Below the pieces are notes generated by a model, which saw only the letters and a list, made by a program, of their open reading frames with translations, had not been told where the DNA came from and made no database searches. A stretch of DNA of 64,000 nt from Verrucomicrobiales bacterium (GTDB taxonomy: Bacteria > Verrucomicrobiota > Verrucomicrobiia > Verrucomicrobiales > DEV007): contig JARGPI010000034.1 in the NCBI GenBank assembly GCA_029213005.1, positions 1 to 64,000 of the forward strand, in the 5' to 3' direction. Position 1 is the first letter of the stretch. Each line of letters starts with the position of its first letter. The translations under genes were made by a program, and so were the position numbers. Shown here in pieces: positions 53,482 to 61,583 of this stretch.

Positions 53482-54267
53482 CTACTTCCCGGCTGCCCAG
53501 ACGATCGACTTTGCCAGAAGCCGGATGAAAACCGGATCCCGGAAGGTCTCATCGGAATGGCCGTAGGTGGTCCCGACGACGCGGGTTCCGTGATATTCGT
53601 TTGCCCAAATCACCGGGTGCTCTTTGCCGTCTTTTTCACTCACTGATGTCGCGAGGGCTTTGGCGTTGGGCCAGAGTTTTTCGATGATATAAAGTTCGTC
53701 GCTGGGGGTCACCCAGTCAGTAGGGAATCCTTCCATCACGGGGTGGTCGGGAAGGGCCACTTTTACCGCGTATTCGCTTTTATGATCGTGCCGCTTGCTG
53801 GTCACTCCGAGAAATTCTCTCCAGTCATCGACTTCGGCGTCACGGTAGGTATGCATCGCGCAGTGAACAACGACGGCGGGGGTATCTTTGTGAGCCGCGG
53901 TGATTTTCCGGATGTAATCCGCGTCGGTGGTTTTCGCGAAACATTCGTTGTGAATGATCACATCATATCCCTTCGCCCAGTCGGGATTGTCGTAAAGTGG
54001 GATTTGGGCGTCGGTGCCGTTCCCGCCGACATTAACGATTTCAAACTGAACGTTGGCGAGTTTTTGAACGCCGGACCCCAGAGCGTAGGTTTGAAAAAGA
54101 TAGTTGTGGCAGCATCCCCCGGTGATAATCAGCGCCTTAATCGGCTCCCCGGAATAGAGCTCCTTTTTCGGTGGTTCCTTCTTTTTCCCTTTCTTATCCT
54201 GGGCAAAAAGAAAGGCGGAAGTGAGAACGGTCGATACAAGCAGTGCGGTAAAGATGAGGCGTTTCAT
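53482..54267 (-). CDS. ThuA-like secreted protein
   Basis: 261 residues with signal peptide (LIFTALLVSTVLTSAFLFA) and a Lys/Pro-rich linker. ThuA-like glutamine-amidotransferase-fold domain: ALIITGGCCHNYLFQT, YDVIIHNECFA, VVVHCAMHTYRD, GVTSKRHDHKSEYAV, YGHSDETFRDPVFIRLLAKSIVWAAG. ThuA-like proteins are frequent in PVC bacteria, associated with carbohydrate use; catalytic role unproven. The next gene upstream on the same strand is an outer-membrane barrel. Confidence 0.88.
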   Translation of the reverse strand: MKRLIFTALLVSTVLTSAFLFAQDKKGKKKEPPKKELYSGEPIKALIITGGCCHNYLFQTYALGSGVQKLANVQFEIVNVGGNGTDAQIPLYDNPDWAKGYDVIIHNECFAKTTDADYIRKITAAHKDTPAVVVHCAMHTYRDAEVDDWREFLGVTSKRHDHKSEYAVKVALPDHPVMEGFPTDWVTPSDELYIIEKLWPNAKALATSVSEKDGKEHPVIWANEYHGTRVVGTTYGHSDETFRDPVFIRLLAKSIVWAAGK

Positions 54268-54337
54268 CCGGGCATTATAGAGAGTTCGCGGAGCGACAAA
54301 AGCCCGAATATGCGCTCTTTATTACCTCCGGCAGCCT

Positions 54338-55039
54338 CTAAAATGAATAACGCGCCCCGACGTTCACACTGTGAGAGTAACTCCGGTCCCTGGTAAATCC
54401 GACCCCGACAGATTCGAGATCCACCTCGTCGATGGTGAGAAGCCGGTATTGGGTGAATAGCGAAATGCACTCAGTTACGGGAACGTCCACCCCTGCGATA
54501 AACTGAAGTGCCATTGCGGTGTCGCTGTCGAAAAAATTGATGGTTCCCAGTTCCGAATCCACCCCGAACGAGGCTATTCCGAGACCGCCACCGATATAAC
54601 CGGTCACGCAACCCAGCGGGAATTCTTTTAAAATATTGAACATGGCCGCTTTGATCACGACGTCGCTGCCAACCATCACATCACCATCAAAATCCGGATC
54701 TACCATTGGCACCGGAGGTGGTGGAGGAGGGGGCGGCGGTGGCGTAGGAACGTTGATCGTTGCGCTCTTGATCTTAGTTTTCTCGTAGAGCCCTTCGATC
54801 TCAAATCTCATGCACCCATGCTTGATTCCCACGCCTGCTCCGATGTTCCAACCACTGTCCATGTTGAATTCGAAGGAGCCGATTCCGCCTGCTAACTGTG
54901 GGTCAAAATCGTCATTGAACGAATAGCCACCGAAGACGAAAGCGTAGTGGGAGTGTTCCTGAGCCTTTGCTGCCGATCCGGCCAATGCAACGAAAAGTGA
55001 GGCCAAGGCAAAGCCAAAAATCTTGTCAGTTAAAATCAT
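54338..55039 (-). CDS. Outer-membrane beta-barrel protein with a polyproline loop
   Basis: 233 residues, signal peptide (FALASLFVALAGSAAKA), then alternating amphipathic strands (HYAFVFGGYSF, GIGSFEFNMDSGWNIGAGVGI, MRFEIEGLYEKTKIKSATI) ending in the strand SHSVNVGARYSF with terminal Phe, the usual barrel signature. Between strands 3 and 4 lies a run of ten prolines followed by MVDPDFDGD, presumably an extended loop or periplasmic turn. OmpA/OprF-like small-barrel families are the closest type. Function unknown. Confidence 0.78.
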   Translation of the reverse strand: MILTDKIFGFALASLFVALAGSAAKAQEHSHYAFVFGGYSFNDDFDPQLAGGIGSFEFNMDSGWNIGAGVGIKHGCMRFEIEGLYEKTKIKSATINVPTPPPPPPPPPPVPMVDPDFDGDVMVGSDVVIKAAMFNILKEFPLGCVTGYIGGGLGIASFGVDSELGTINFFDSDTAMALQFIAGVDVPVTECISLFTQYRLLTIDEVDLESVGVGFTRDRSYSHSVNVGARYSF

Positions 55040-55172
55040 TAATAAATATTAATAATATGATTATGCTAAATTTTGTAATTTCAAGGCGTAATTTAGGTTT
55101 CGACGGTTTCAGCGCTATGAGGCTGGAGATGTCATTGCGTATCGGGGAAAGCGATGCCAACGTCATCGAGTG

Positions 55173-55601
55173 ATGGATCAATTTTTCAGCTGGATGGATG
55201 CGAACCGGGACTGGCTTGGCTGGGTCGGGGCGGGTTCTTTGATTATGTTGATTCTCAGTCTGATCATCGTGCCGATCCTGGTGGTGCGGATGCAGCCTGA
55301 TTACTTTATGGAGAACCGGGACAAGGCCAGCTCGATGCAGGTTAAACATCCCGTGTTGGGATTTTTCGGTAAACTGCTGAAAAACCTCGCGGGCGGGCTG
55401 CTGGTTATCGGCGGGATCCTGTTGAGTCTGCCTCTGATTCCCGGTCAGGGACTGCTCACAATTTTAATCGGGCTGGCGGTGATGGATTTCCCCGGCAAAC
55501 GGAGACTGGAGCTCTGGATTATCAAAATGAAGCCCGTGAACTGGGCAATTCAGAAATTGCGCGCCAAAGCGGATCAACCCCCGCTCAATCTACCCAGTTA
55601 A
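55173..55601 (+). CDS. PGPGW-like small membrane protein
   Basis: 142 residues from ATG 55173. Transmembrane segments near residues 17-40 and 73-93; the block LPLIPGQGLLTILIGLAVMD followed by FPGKRRLELWIIKMKPV matches the PGPGW/putative-transmembrane family pattern seen in Proteobacteria. Function unknown. Convergent with the pseudopilin-like gene at 55607 (five-base gap). Confidence 0.75.
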   Translation: MDQFFSWMDANRDWLGWVGAGSLIMLILSLIIVPILVVRMQPDYFMENRDKASSMQVKHPVLGFFGKLLKNLAGGLLVIGGILLSLPLIPGQGLLTILIGLAVMDFPGKRRLELWIIKMKPVNWAIQKLRAKADQPPLNLPS

Positions 55602-55606
55602 GCGGG

Positions 55607-56260
55607 CTAACGCTTGAATGAAATCCGCCGGACCGGGATCCGACCGGGTTTTCTGACGCCGTCGGACTTTGAAATGTAGGTGCCGCCGATCACTCGACTG
55701 GAGTTCCATTCCCGGGTGTCGCCACGGGTGTAGGCCTCGATTTTATCACCCGGTTGCACGGACAGGGATTCACCTTCCAGTTCTGCGAATTTCCCGCCGT
55801 TTACGGAAACCATGATCCAGGTGGATGACGGATTCGGGTTTAAAATCGAAAGCTGAATTGGAAACTGGGTGAACCCGAATATACCCGGATCGTGGCTGAA
55901 GAGCGGGATTTTCAGATCCTTGGGCTCCCCGGCGTAAACGGTTTCCGGTTCAATTTCATTCAGAGATGCCGGGATCGACAGGACATGCTCCATGAAGCTT
56001 TCGTCGGCACTGGTCCGGCTGAGTGACCATTCCGCCGGCGAGTTTTCGACGACAATTGGACTCGGATCATAGGGGAGATCGTGGATCGGTTGCGGCACGA
56101 CGGTTCCGCCGGTCACAAACTTTTTGATCGACAGCATCGTCAAAAATGACACGCTCCCGACAACGAAAAAGATCAAAAAACCCGTGACAATTTCAATGAG
56201 AGTAAAGCCACGGTATTGAAAATTTCCCAGTTGTTTCCACTTGTTAAACTGAACGATCAT
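55607..56260 (-). CDS. Pseudopilin-like protein with type IV prepilin N-terminus
   Basis: 217 residues. An 18-residue leader ends in YRG and is followed by FTLIEIVTGFLIFFVVGSVS, the prepilin peptidase/N-methylation motif with Glu at position 5. After the helix comes a soluble domain: a low-complexity part and a C-terminal beta region (STWIMVSVNGGKFAEL, VQPGDKIEAYTRGD, EWNSSRVIGGTYISKS) that is shared with the neighbour at 56330-57031. Presumably exported and assembled or anchored by a type IV/type II secretion-like machine. Own AT-rich promoter 41 bases upstream. Confidence 0.78.
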   Translation of the reverse strand: MIVQFNKWKQLGNFQYRGFTLIEIVTGFLIFFVVGSVSFLTMLSIKKFVTGGTVVPQPIHDLPYDPSPIVVENSPAEWSLSRTSADESFMEHVLSIPASLNEIEPETVYAGEPKDLKIPLFSHDPGIFGFTQFPIQLSILNPNPSSTWIMVSVNGGKFAELEGESLSVQPGDKIEAYTRGDTREWNSSRVIGGTYISKSDGVRKPGRIPVRRISFKR

Positions 56261-56300
56261 CCTTCAGGGGATAAAGTTAGACCGAAATGCAGATTTTTCT

Positions 56301-56318
56301 ATAAATTATTATAATTAT
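56301..56318 (-). promoter_or_regulatory. AT-rich promoter element of the first pseudopilin-like gene
   Basis: ATAAATTATTATAATTAT; read on the minus strand it contains TATAAT. It ends 41 bases from the ATG at 56260. The identical 18 bases occur at the same distance before the second gene (57071-57088). Confidence 0.55.
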
Positions 56319-56329
56319 ATCAGATATAA

Positions 56330-57031
56330 CTAATATTGGGGTCGAATTCTCGTTACCGGGATGTGATCGGGGCCGGCGGGCTGGTAGGTTTTGGATAGGT
56401 AGCGTCCCCGGGCTACTCCGCTTTCATTCCAGCGCTCTGTATCTCCCCGCACGTAGGCCTCGATGGTGTCTCCGGGGTAAATGAGGAGCGTCCGGGTTTC
56501 ATATTTGGAAAAGGGACGGCCGTTGACGGAAAGCATCAGCCAGGTCGAGAGGCTGTTCGGATTGGTGATCTGAAGGTTGATCGGAAATTCGGAGCCTTCA
56601 TAGTAACCAGACTCGTGACTCAGGATTGGATCCTCGAGGTCTTCCGGTGGGCCTTGATGAATCAGGCTGACGATCACAGAATCGTCTTCCCGGGTCACAA
56701 AGGAGCCACCGACCTCCGCGGAGTCATCGATTTTCGGTGCAGAAAATTCGCCTGCCTCCACGTAATCGCCAAGGTGGACGGTGTTGGTCAGGGACCAGTT
56801 CCCTCCGGTGGCCAAACCGACCGGATTGGATAGGCCACTCAATTTGGTGGACTGAACTGACGGGCGGGCCAGGGTTGACTTCGAATCGATTTTCTTAATC
56901 GAGAATACGGTCGCGAAAGACACCGCTCCGACCAGCAGGAGAATCAAAACCCCCATGCCGATCTCACGCAGATTGTACCCGCCAACAACGAATCCGTGCC
57001 CTTGTTTCTGTTTTTCCTGACCAACGTTCAT
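56330..57031 (-). CDS. Pseudopilin-like paralog with degenerate prepilin motif
   Basis: 233 residues. N-terminus GGYNLREIGMGVLILLLVGA keeps Glu at position 5 of a prepilin-like motif but replaces FTLIE by YNLRE. The C-terminal half aligns with the downstream gene: FPINLQITNPNSLSTWLMLSVNG, YPGDTIEAYVRGDTERWNESGVARGRYLSK. The residues lining the second, low-complexity part differ. Tandem duplication with its own promoter is indicated by the shared 18-base AT box at the same distance. Confidence 0.78.
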   Translation of the reverse strand: MNVGQEKQKQGHGFVVGGYNLREIGMGVLILLLVGAVSFATVFSIKKIDSKSTLARPSVQSTKLSGLSNPVGLATGGNWSLTNTVHLGDYVEAGEFSAPKIDDSAEVGGSFVTREDDSVIVSLIHQGPPEDLEDPILSHESGYYEGSEFPINLQITNPNSLSTWLMLSVNGRPFSKYETRTLLIYPGDTIEAYVRGDTERWNESGVARGRYLSKTYQPAGPDHIPVTRIRPQY

Positions 57032-57070
57032 TTTTGAGGCAACAAGATAACCTTAAAAAATGAAAATTAC

Positions 57071-57088
57071 ATAAATTATTATAATTAT
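57071..57088 (-). promoter_or_regulatory. AT-rich promoter element of the second pseudopilin-like gene
   Basis: Same ATAAATTATTATAATTAT as 56301-56318; ends 40 bases from the ATG at 57031. Contains a -10-like TATAAT on the minus strand. Confidence 0.55.
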
Positions 57089-57120
57089 GGTAAATATTTT
57101 AACCAATTTTGATTAAATTC

Positions 57121-58071
57121 TTACCATTCTTCGATCATTTTCTCCAATTTCACCACATCAACTGCAAATTTCCGGATGCCTTCGGCGGTCTTCTCGGTAG
57201 CCATGGCGTCCTCGTTGAGCTGCCAGCGGAAAGATTTTTCGTCGGTGGGGACCTTGCTCATGGCGACGATTCCGGCATCTTCGGCGCGGAGTTTCTGGGG
57301 GAGCTCGTCGTCGGAGTTTTTAAGTTCCTCAAGCAAGCCCGGTGAAATGGTCAACAGGTCGCAACCGGCCAGTTCGGTGATTTCGCCTTTGTTCCGGAAG
57401 CTGGCTCCCATTACTTCAGTGTCGTAGCCGAACTTTTTGTAGTAGGTGAAGATCTCTTTCACCGATTTTACGCCGGGATCGCTTTCCGCCGTGTATTCCT
57501 CGCCGGTTTTGGCTTTGTGCCAATCGAGGATTCGACCGACAAAGGGGGAGATCAGTTGAACGCCGGCTTCGGCGCAAGCAGCGGCTTGTGCGAGTGAGAA
57601 AAGCAGGGTCAGGTTACAGTGAATCCCTTCGTTTTCGAGAGCCTCGGCAGCGCGAATGCCCTCCCAGGTCGAGGCGATTTTGATGAGGACCCGCTCGCGG
57701 TCTATCCCTTCGCTTTCATACAACTCGATGAGGCGGCGGCCTTTTTTGATGGTGCCTTCGACATCGAAGGAGAGCCGGGCATCGGTTTCTGTGGAGACGC
57801 GACCGGGAACGATCTTTAAAATTTCGAGACCGAATAGCACGAGGACGCGATCGATAATTGACTCCGTGAGATCGGATCCGGTCAAGCTGGACGACTTCGA
57901 TTCATCGATCGCCTGCTGGACGATGCTGCGGTAATCCTCCTTTTGCGCGGCCTGTAGAATCAGCGAGGGATTGGTCGTCGCGTCCTGCGGCATATAATCA
58001 CGCATCGACTCGAAATCTCCGGTATCAGCGACTACAGTGGTGAATTCTTTCAGTTGGTCCAATTGATTCAT
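57121..58071 (-). CDS. tal: Transaldolase
   Basis: 316 residues from ATG 58071 (AAAGGTAG just upstream). Pentose phosphate pathway enzyme moving a dihydroxyacetone unit between sedoheptulose-7-phosphate and glyceraldehyde-3-phosphate. Blocks: DATTNPSLILQAAQ, the Schiff-base lysine in VLIKIASTWEGIRAAE, CNLTLLFSLAQAAACAEAG, ISPFVGRILDWHK, VMGASFRNKGEI and LAGCDLLTISPGLLEEL. Length and motifs fit the TalB type. Divergent from the AlkD-like gene at 58136. Confidence 0.96.
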   Translation of the reverse strand: MNQLDQLKEFTTVVADTGDFESMRDYMPQDATTNPSLILQAAQKEDYRSIVQQAIDESKSSSLTGSDLTESIIDRVLVLFGLEILKIVPGRVSTETDARLSFDVEGTIKKGRRLIELYESEGIDRERVLIKIASTWEGIRAAEALENEGIHCNLTLLFSLAQAAACAEAGVQLISPFVGRILDWHKAKTGEEYTAESDPGVKSVKEIFTYYKKFGYDTEVMGASFRNKGEITELAGCDLLTISPGLLEELKNSDDELPQKLRAEDAGIVAMSKVPTDEKSFRWQLNEDAMATEKTAEGIRKFAVDVVKLEKMIEEW

Positions 58072-58135
58072 AATACTACCTTTAATCAGGTTACGTCGCC
58101 CGTCGTGGTGAAATTCTGACACAAACCGATAAAAT

Positions 58136-58843
58136 ATGACGATCGCCGAAGTTTTCTCCGAACTGGAAGCGCTGGGAACCGCGCAAAATCAAAAGATCTA
58201 CCGTCGGCACGGTGTGACGGATGAGATGTTCGGGGTGAGCTATGCCAATCAGGAAAAACTGGCCCGGAAACTGAAGAAAGCGGGGCTGACGGATCTGGCC
58301 GTGCCGTTGTGGGAATCGAAAAATCACGATGCCAAAATTCTCGCGACAAAGTTACTCCAGCCCGAAGCGGTTACGGTAAAGCTGGCCAATCAGCTCGTCC
58401 GCGGAGTCACTCATTCGCTTCATGGCACCGGTTTGGCAGCAGTGATTGCGGAAACTCCGGGCGCTGCAAAACTGGCCGATCAATGGACCGCAGTGGGCGT
58501 TTCGCGCAGTCACTGGAAAGTCTTTACGGGGTGGGCTCTGATCGCTTCGATGGCGATTGCTAAAAAGCATCACGCGGACATTCCGGACGAATGGTTTTCC
58601 TCCCATCTGGAAACGATCAATCGCGACATCCAGACGACAGCGAACGAAATCCGCTCTCAGATGAACGGCACTTTAATCGCGATCGGTTCCCGGAATCAAA
58701 AGCTCCGCACCGAAGCCGTCGAGGTAGCGAGGCAGATCGGGAAAGTCGAAGTCGACCACGGGGAAACCTCCTGCAAAACTCCCGACGCCGAAAGCTATAT
58801 CAAAAAAGTCTGGGACCGTATCGAGTCCCGCAAGCGCAGCTGA
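58136..58843 (+). CDS. DNA alkylation repair protein, AlkD-like HEAT-repeat family
   Basis: 235 residues, nearly all helical, in the HEAT-like repeat fold of AlkC/AlkD. Blocks: YRRHGVTDEMFGVSYANQEKLA, LTDLAVPLWESKNHDAKILATKL, SHWKVFTGWALIASMAIAKK, GTLIAIGSRNQKLRTEAVEVA and CKTPDAESYIKKVW at the end, matching the YhaZ/AlkD-related DNA alkylation repair group. AlkD-type enzymes excise N3- and N7-alkylpurines without base flipping; whether this member is active is not known. Confidence 0.85.
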   Translation: MTIAEVFSELEALGTAQNQKIYRRHGVTDEMFGVSYANQEKLARKLKKAGLTDLAVPLWESKNHDAKILATKLLQPEAVTVKLANQLVRGVTHSLHGTGLAAVIAETPGAAKLADQWTAVGVSRSHWKVFTGWALIASMAIAKKHHADIPDEWFSSHLETINRDIQTTANEIRSQMNGTLIAIGSRNQKLRTEAVEVARQIGKVEVDHGETSCKTPDAESYIKKVWDRIESRKRS

Positions 58844-58996
58844 TTCCGACAGAGGTATAGAACTGTACCCTGTCACACATATCGCACTTGGATTTGGCCG
58901 CAAAAAAGGGCTGGAGGCCCGACCAGATGGTAGCCGGTGAAGAAATGAGCGCCAAGCGAATGAGGCACCGGGCCTAAACCCAAACCGCATGCAGTC

Positions 58997-59051
58997 CCGG
59001 AGGGGCGGTAGAACATCGGTGTGGTCTTTAACGGTTCTACCTCCCCTCCGG
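58997..59051. repeat. Hairpin repeat CCGGAGGGG-x-GGTAGAAC
   Basis: CCGGAGGGGCGGTAGAAC (58997-59014) pairs with GTTCTACCTCCCCTCCGG (59034-59051), 17 of 18 positions, around a 19-base loop. A degraded relative lies near 48147-48166. Function unknown. Confidence 0.75.
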
Positions 59052-59100
59052 TGACTACAGTCACGACGGTGTCCGGGTTAGAGGGTGGCGGTGAATTTCC

Positions 59101-59320
59101 AATACGGCAACGCCGTTACGTAACTCAGCCCATGGTTGCCGCAGTGAAACGGAGGCTACCATGGGATCTACATCCCAGGAGTCTCCCTACGCTGAAGGCG
59201 TTGCGAAAGCTTTCAGATCACTTTCAGCGATCAACTTGTCGCACGATAAAATCCCCGGGTAGGCTCTCTGCTTCGCTTCGGTCAACCCGGGGCTGTATTA
59301 CGTAACGGCGTTGCCGTATC
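59101..59320 (-). mobile_element. 220-bp MITE-like element, copy 2
   Basis: Inverted repeats start AATACGGCAACGCCGTTACG at 59101 and end at 59319-59320. Reverse-complemented, the whole copy matches 40522-40741 at about 92 percent by eye. Its internal CCCATGG/CCATGGG stem (59130-59165) is fully paired, whereas copy 1 has CCCGGGG on one side. It contains the GAAAGCTTTC palindrome near its middle. Confidence 0.8.
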
Positions 59321-59393
59321 GCGCCTGAAGTCGAAGACTTAGCGATGTTCCGGGGCGCAGTCGAATGTCATTAGTTTGAGCGAACGTAGTGGA

Positions 59394-59472
59394 GGGTCTC
59401 CGCACCCGACGACAGGCTGAGCCATCCTTGTCATGGTCAATGCAGCGGGTGCGGAGACCGGTGCGGAGACCC
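59394..59472. repeat. GGTCTCCGCACC palindromic repeat
   Basis: GGGTCTCCGCACCCG (59394-59408) is followed by CGGGTGCGGAGACC (59446-59459) and a second GGTGCGGAGACCC (59460-59472), so two alternative right arms compete for one left arm. Intergenic, no function known. Confidence 0.7.
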
Positions 59473-59609
59473 TTTTCTACGTTACCCAACCATTGAAGAC
59501 CTTCCTCAAACTAGTGTGATCCAGGGGACAGTCACTAAAAATCCCGTAGTAGCAGGCTTCCCGCCGCCGCCTTTAAAACCATCCCCAAAAAATACCAATA
59601 CCCGGACAT

Positions 59610-59644
59610 AAAAAATGCCCATCCCTCCGATAGAGAGACGGGCA
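59610..59644 (-). terminator. Rho-independent terminator of lsrF
   Basis: On the minus strand TGCCC and GGGCA pair with inner GTC/GAT-type pairs, followed by TTTTTT, 21 bases after the stop. Confidence 0.75.
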
Positions 59645-59664
59645 CTTTAAAATCAATCGATCGA

Positions 59665-60546
59665 TTAACCCTGAGAATTCTTCACTTCTTCGTAAAGCTC
59701 GAATCCTTCTTTCGGTGTGAGGCCGTCGTGAACCACGCCAGCTACCGCTTTGATCATGGCAAGTGGTGCTTCGGACTGGAAAACGTTTCTTCCCATATCA
59801 ACTCCGCTCGCACCGCACTGGATCGCGTTGTAGGCAAGCTCAAGCGCTTCCAACTCAGGCAGTTTCTTACCACCGGCAATCACCACTGGAACCGGAGTAC
59901 AAGCCACTACATTTTCGAATCCTTCGGTGTAGTAGGTTTTCACGATGCTGGCACCGTTTTCAGCACAGACCCGTGAAGCGAGGCTGAAGTAGCGGGCATC
60001 GCGAGCCATATCTTTACCAACTGCGGTCACACCCATTACCGGAATGCTGTATTTGTTACCGATATCAACCAGACGGCTGAAGTTGGCGATTGTGGAAGCT
60101 TCCGTAGCGGCATCGCCTACAGAAATCATCGCGGCCATGGCGGCAGGGTTCATGCTGATCGCCTGCTCTTCAGAAAGAAGCACGTTGTGGTTCATTTCTG
60201 TCAAAATGGTAGTTCCGGTGTCGGTGCGGAGACAGATCGGCTTGGTGTTCTCCGGCGGGATGCAGGAACGAATCGAACCGCGGCAACCCATCAAACAATC
60301 AGCGTGCTCAGCGAGAGGCGCGATGTTGATGTCGATCCGCTCAAGACCGGAAGTGGGGCCCATGAGGAATCCGTGGTCAAACGCCAGCATGACAGTACGA
60401 CCTGACTTGCGATTGAAAATCCGTGACATCCGGTTTTTAATTCCCCAATCGGTGTGATTCATTCCTTTCAGGTAGAAAGCACTGGTGTCCGCCGGAGTGT
60501 TAAGCCCGAAATTATCTCCGTCTCTGATGTCGTCTAAGTCTGCCAT
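59665..60546 (-). CDS. lsrF: LsrF-family aldolase/thiolase (AI-2 degradation)
   Basis: 293 residues, full length and closely resembling LsrF: start MADLDDIRDGDNF, then SRIFNRKSGRTVMLAFDHGF, GPTSGLERIDINIAPLAEHAD, VIAGGKKLPELEALELAYNA, GASGVDMGRNVFQSEAPLAM. LsrF converts 3-hydroxy-5-phosphonooxypentane-2,4-dione (from phospho-AI-2) with CoA in the last step of AI-2 use. No lsrK, lsrG or lsr transporter is present nearby, so the substrate could be a related ketose-phosphate. Divergent from an AraC regulator; has its own terminator. Confidence 0.88.
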   Translation of the reverse strand: MADLDDIRDGDNFGLNTPADTSAFYLKGMNHTDWGIKNRMSRIFNRKSGRTVMLAFDHGFLMGPTSGLERIDINIAPLAEHADCLMGCRGSIRSCIPPENTKPICLRTDTGTTILTEMNHNVLLSEEQAISMNPAAMAAMISVGDAATEASTIANFSRLVDIGNKYSIPVMGVTAVGKDMARDARYFSLASRVCAENGASIVKTYYTEGFENVVACTPVPVVIAGGKKLPELEALELAYNAIQCGASGVDMGRNVFQSEAPLAMIKAVAGVVHDGLTPKEGFELYEEVKNSQG

Positions 60547-60742
60547 GGTTGATTAATGGTTTATGGTTTTCGTTTGTGAATTTTAACTAGTAGTTACGCA
60601 ACAATAGCCAAGGAATGAGTCGTTGCATTGGGAAAGTGCCTATCATTTCACATCCGAAAGTCAACTTCGATGGTTTCCCCGGCTTAATTTGTGTCGGATT
60701 TCGCAACCGGAATTCAGAAATCTATGCTACGCTGATTTTCCA

Positions 60743-61576
60743 ATGAAAGATGGCGAAAAAGCTTTGATCAGTCTGGTGCCGGAGGGTTCTGAGCACCGTG
60801 TGGTGGGCGATCGCAAAGTGATCCTGCCCAGTATTAATCTGGAGCTCTGGACGACGCGATTGATCCAGCTTTCATCCTGGCGGCTCCGGGGACTCAACGA
60901 TCCTTTCTGGCGTTTGTATATTCCGGTGGAGGGGAGTGCCCGGCTCACGGTGAATCGCGATCAGGACCGAATCGAAATCGATCTGGAGGAGGGCTCGGCC
61001 TATGTGATTCCGCCCCACACCACGATGTTTTCAGAGATGACGGGCACGTTCACCAAGTGGTACATGCACTTTTCTCTCGGGCAACGAGGGGATTGGGTTT
61101 CGCCGGGGATTTTTTCGATCGATATGACGCAGACGATGATGGATTCGGTCGCGAATTTGTCGGATTTGGAAAGTAATGCTCATCCCTGGGCGTCCCTGCG
61201 AATTGTGGGCGAAGCCCTCGAGCAACTTCCCGAATCAATCTGGGCGCAGCGGAGAGTGGACCATCGGGTCGAGGCGGCGATGGAGTTTATGCACGGGAAC
61301 ATGGGCCGGAAGTTGACCGCGCAGGAGGTGGCTGCCTCCGCCGGCGTGAGTGTGCGCAACCTGAATCACCTGTTTCAGCTCCATCTCGGAAAGTCCCCGA
61401 TGAATGTGCTGCTCGATTTTCGTCTCAATCAGGCCTGCCGCCTGCTCCGTCACAGCGATATTTCGATCGATCAAATCGCGGAAGACTGTGGATTCCCCAA
61501 CCGGTATTATTTCAGCCGGATGATGAAGCAGGTTCGCTCCACCTCACCGGCTGCCTACCGGAAAGCGGAGTGGTAG
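60743..61576 (+). CDS. AraC family transcriptional regulator
   Basis: 277 residues from ATG 60743 (a TTG at 60623 in frame gives an unlikely longer N-terminus). N-terminal cupin-like sensing domain (LNDPFWRLYIPVEGSARLTVN, YVIPPHTTMFSEMTG) and C-terminal double helix-turn-helix (MGRKLTAQEVAASAGVSVRNLNHLFQLHLG, in part; CRLLRHSDISIDQIAEDCGFPNRYYFSRMMKQV, in part). Divergent from lsrF with 196 bases between, so lsrF is its most likely target. The ligand is likely a sugar or related small molecule. Confidence 0.9.
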   Translation: MKDGEKALISLVPEGSEHRVVGDRKVILPSINLELWTTRLIQLSSWRLRGLNDPFWRLYIPVEGSARLTVNRDQDRIEIDLEEGSAYVIPPHTTMFSEMTGTFTKWYMHFSLGQRGDWVSPGIFSIDMTQTMMDSVANLSDLESNAHPWASLRIVGEALEQLPESIWAQRRVDHRVEAAMEFMHGNMGRKLTAQEVAASAGVSVRNLNHLFQLHLGKSPMNVLLDFRLNQACRLLRHSDISIDQIAEDCGFPNRYYFSRMMKQVRSTSPAAYRKAEW

Positions 61577-61583
61577 TGCCCGG

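Larger units (their letters stand above)
58844..59664. other. 821-base intergenic region made of several repeat families
   Basis: Contains, in order: a degenerate TGTACCCTGTCACA (58864-58877); a GGGCTGGAGGCCC block (58908-58920); the hairpin repeat 58997-59051; the second 220-bp inverted-repeat element (59101-59320); a GGTCTCCGCACC palindrome (59394-59472); CCAGGGGACAGT (59520-59531); and the terminator of lsrF (59610-59644). No reading frame looks coding. Confidence 0.75.

Noticed and set aside
59021..59489. 94-codon plus frame and 63-codon minus frame in the lsrF spacer
   Set aside because: Both cross the inverted repeats and the GGTCTCCGCACC palindrome; no ribosome binding site and no protein-like pattern.
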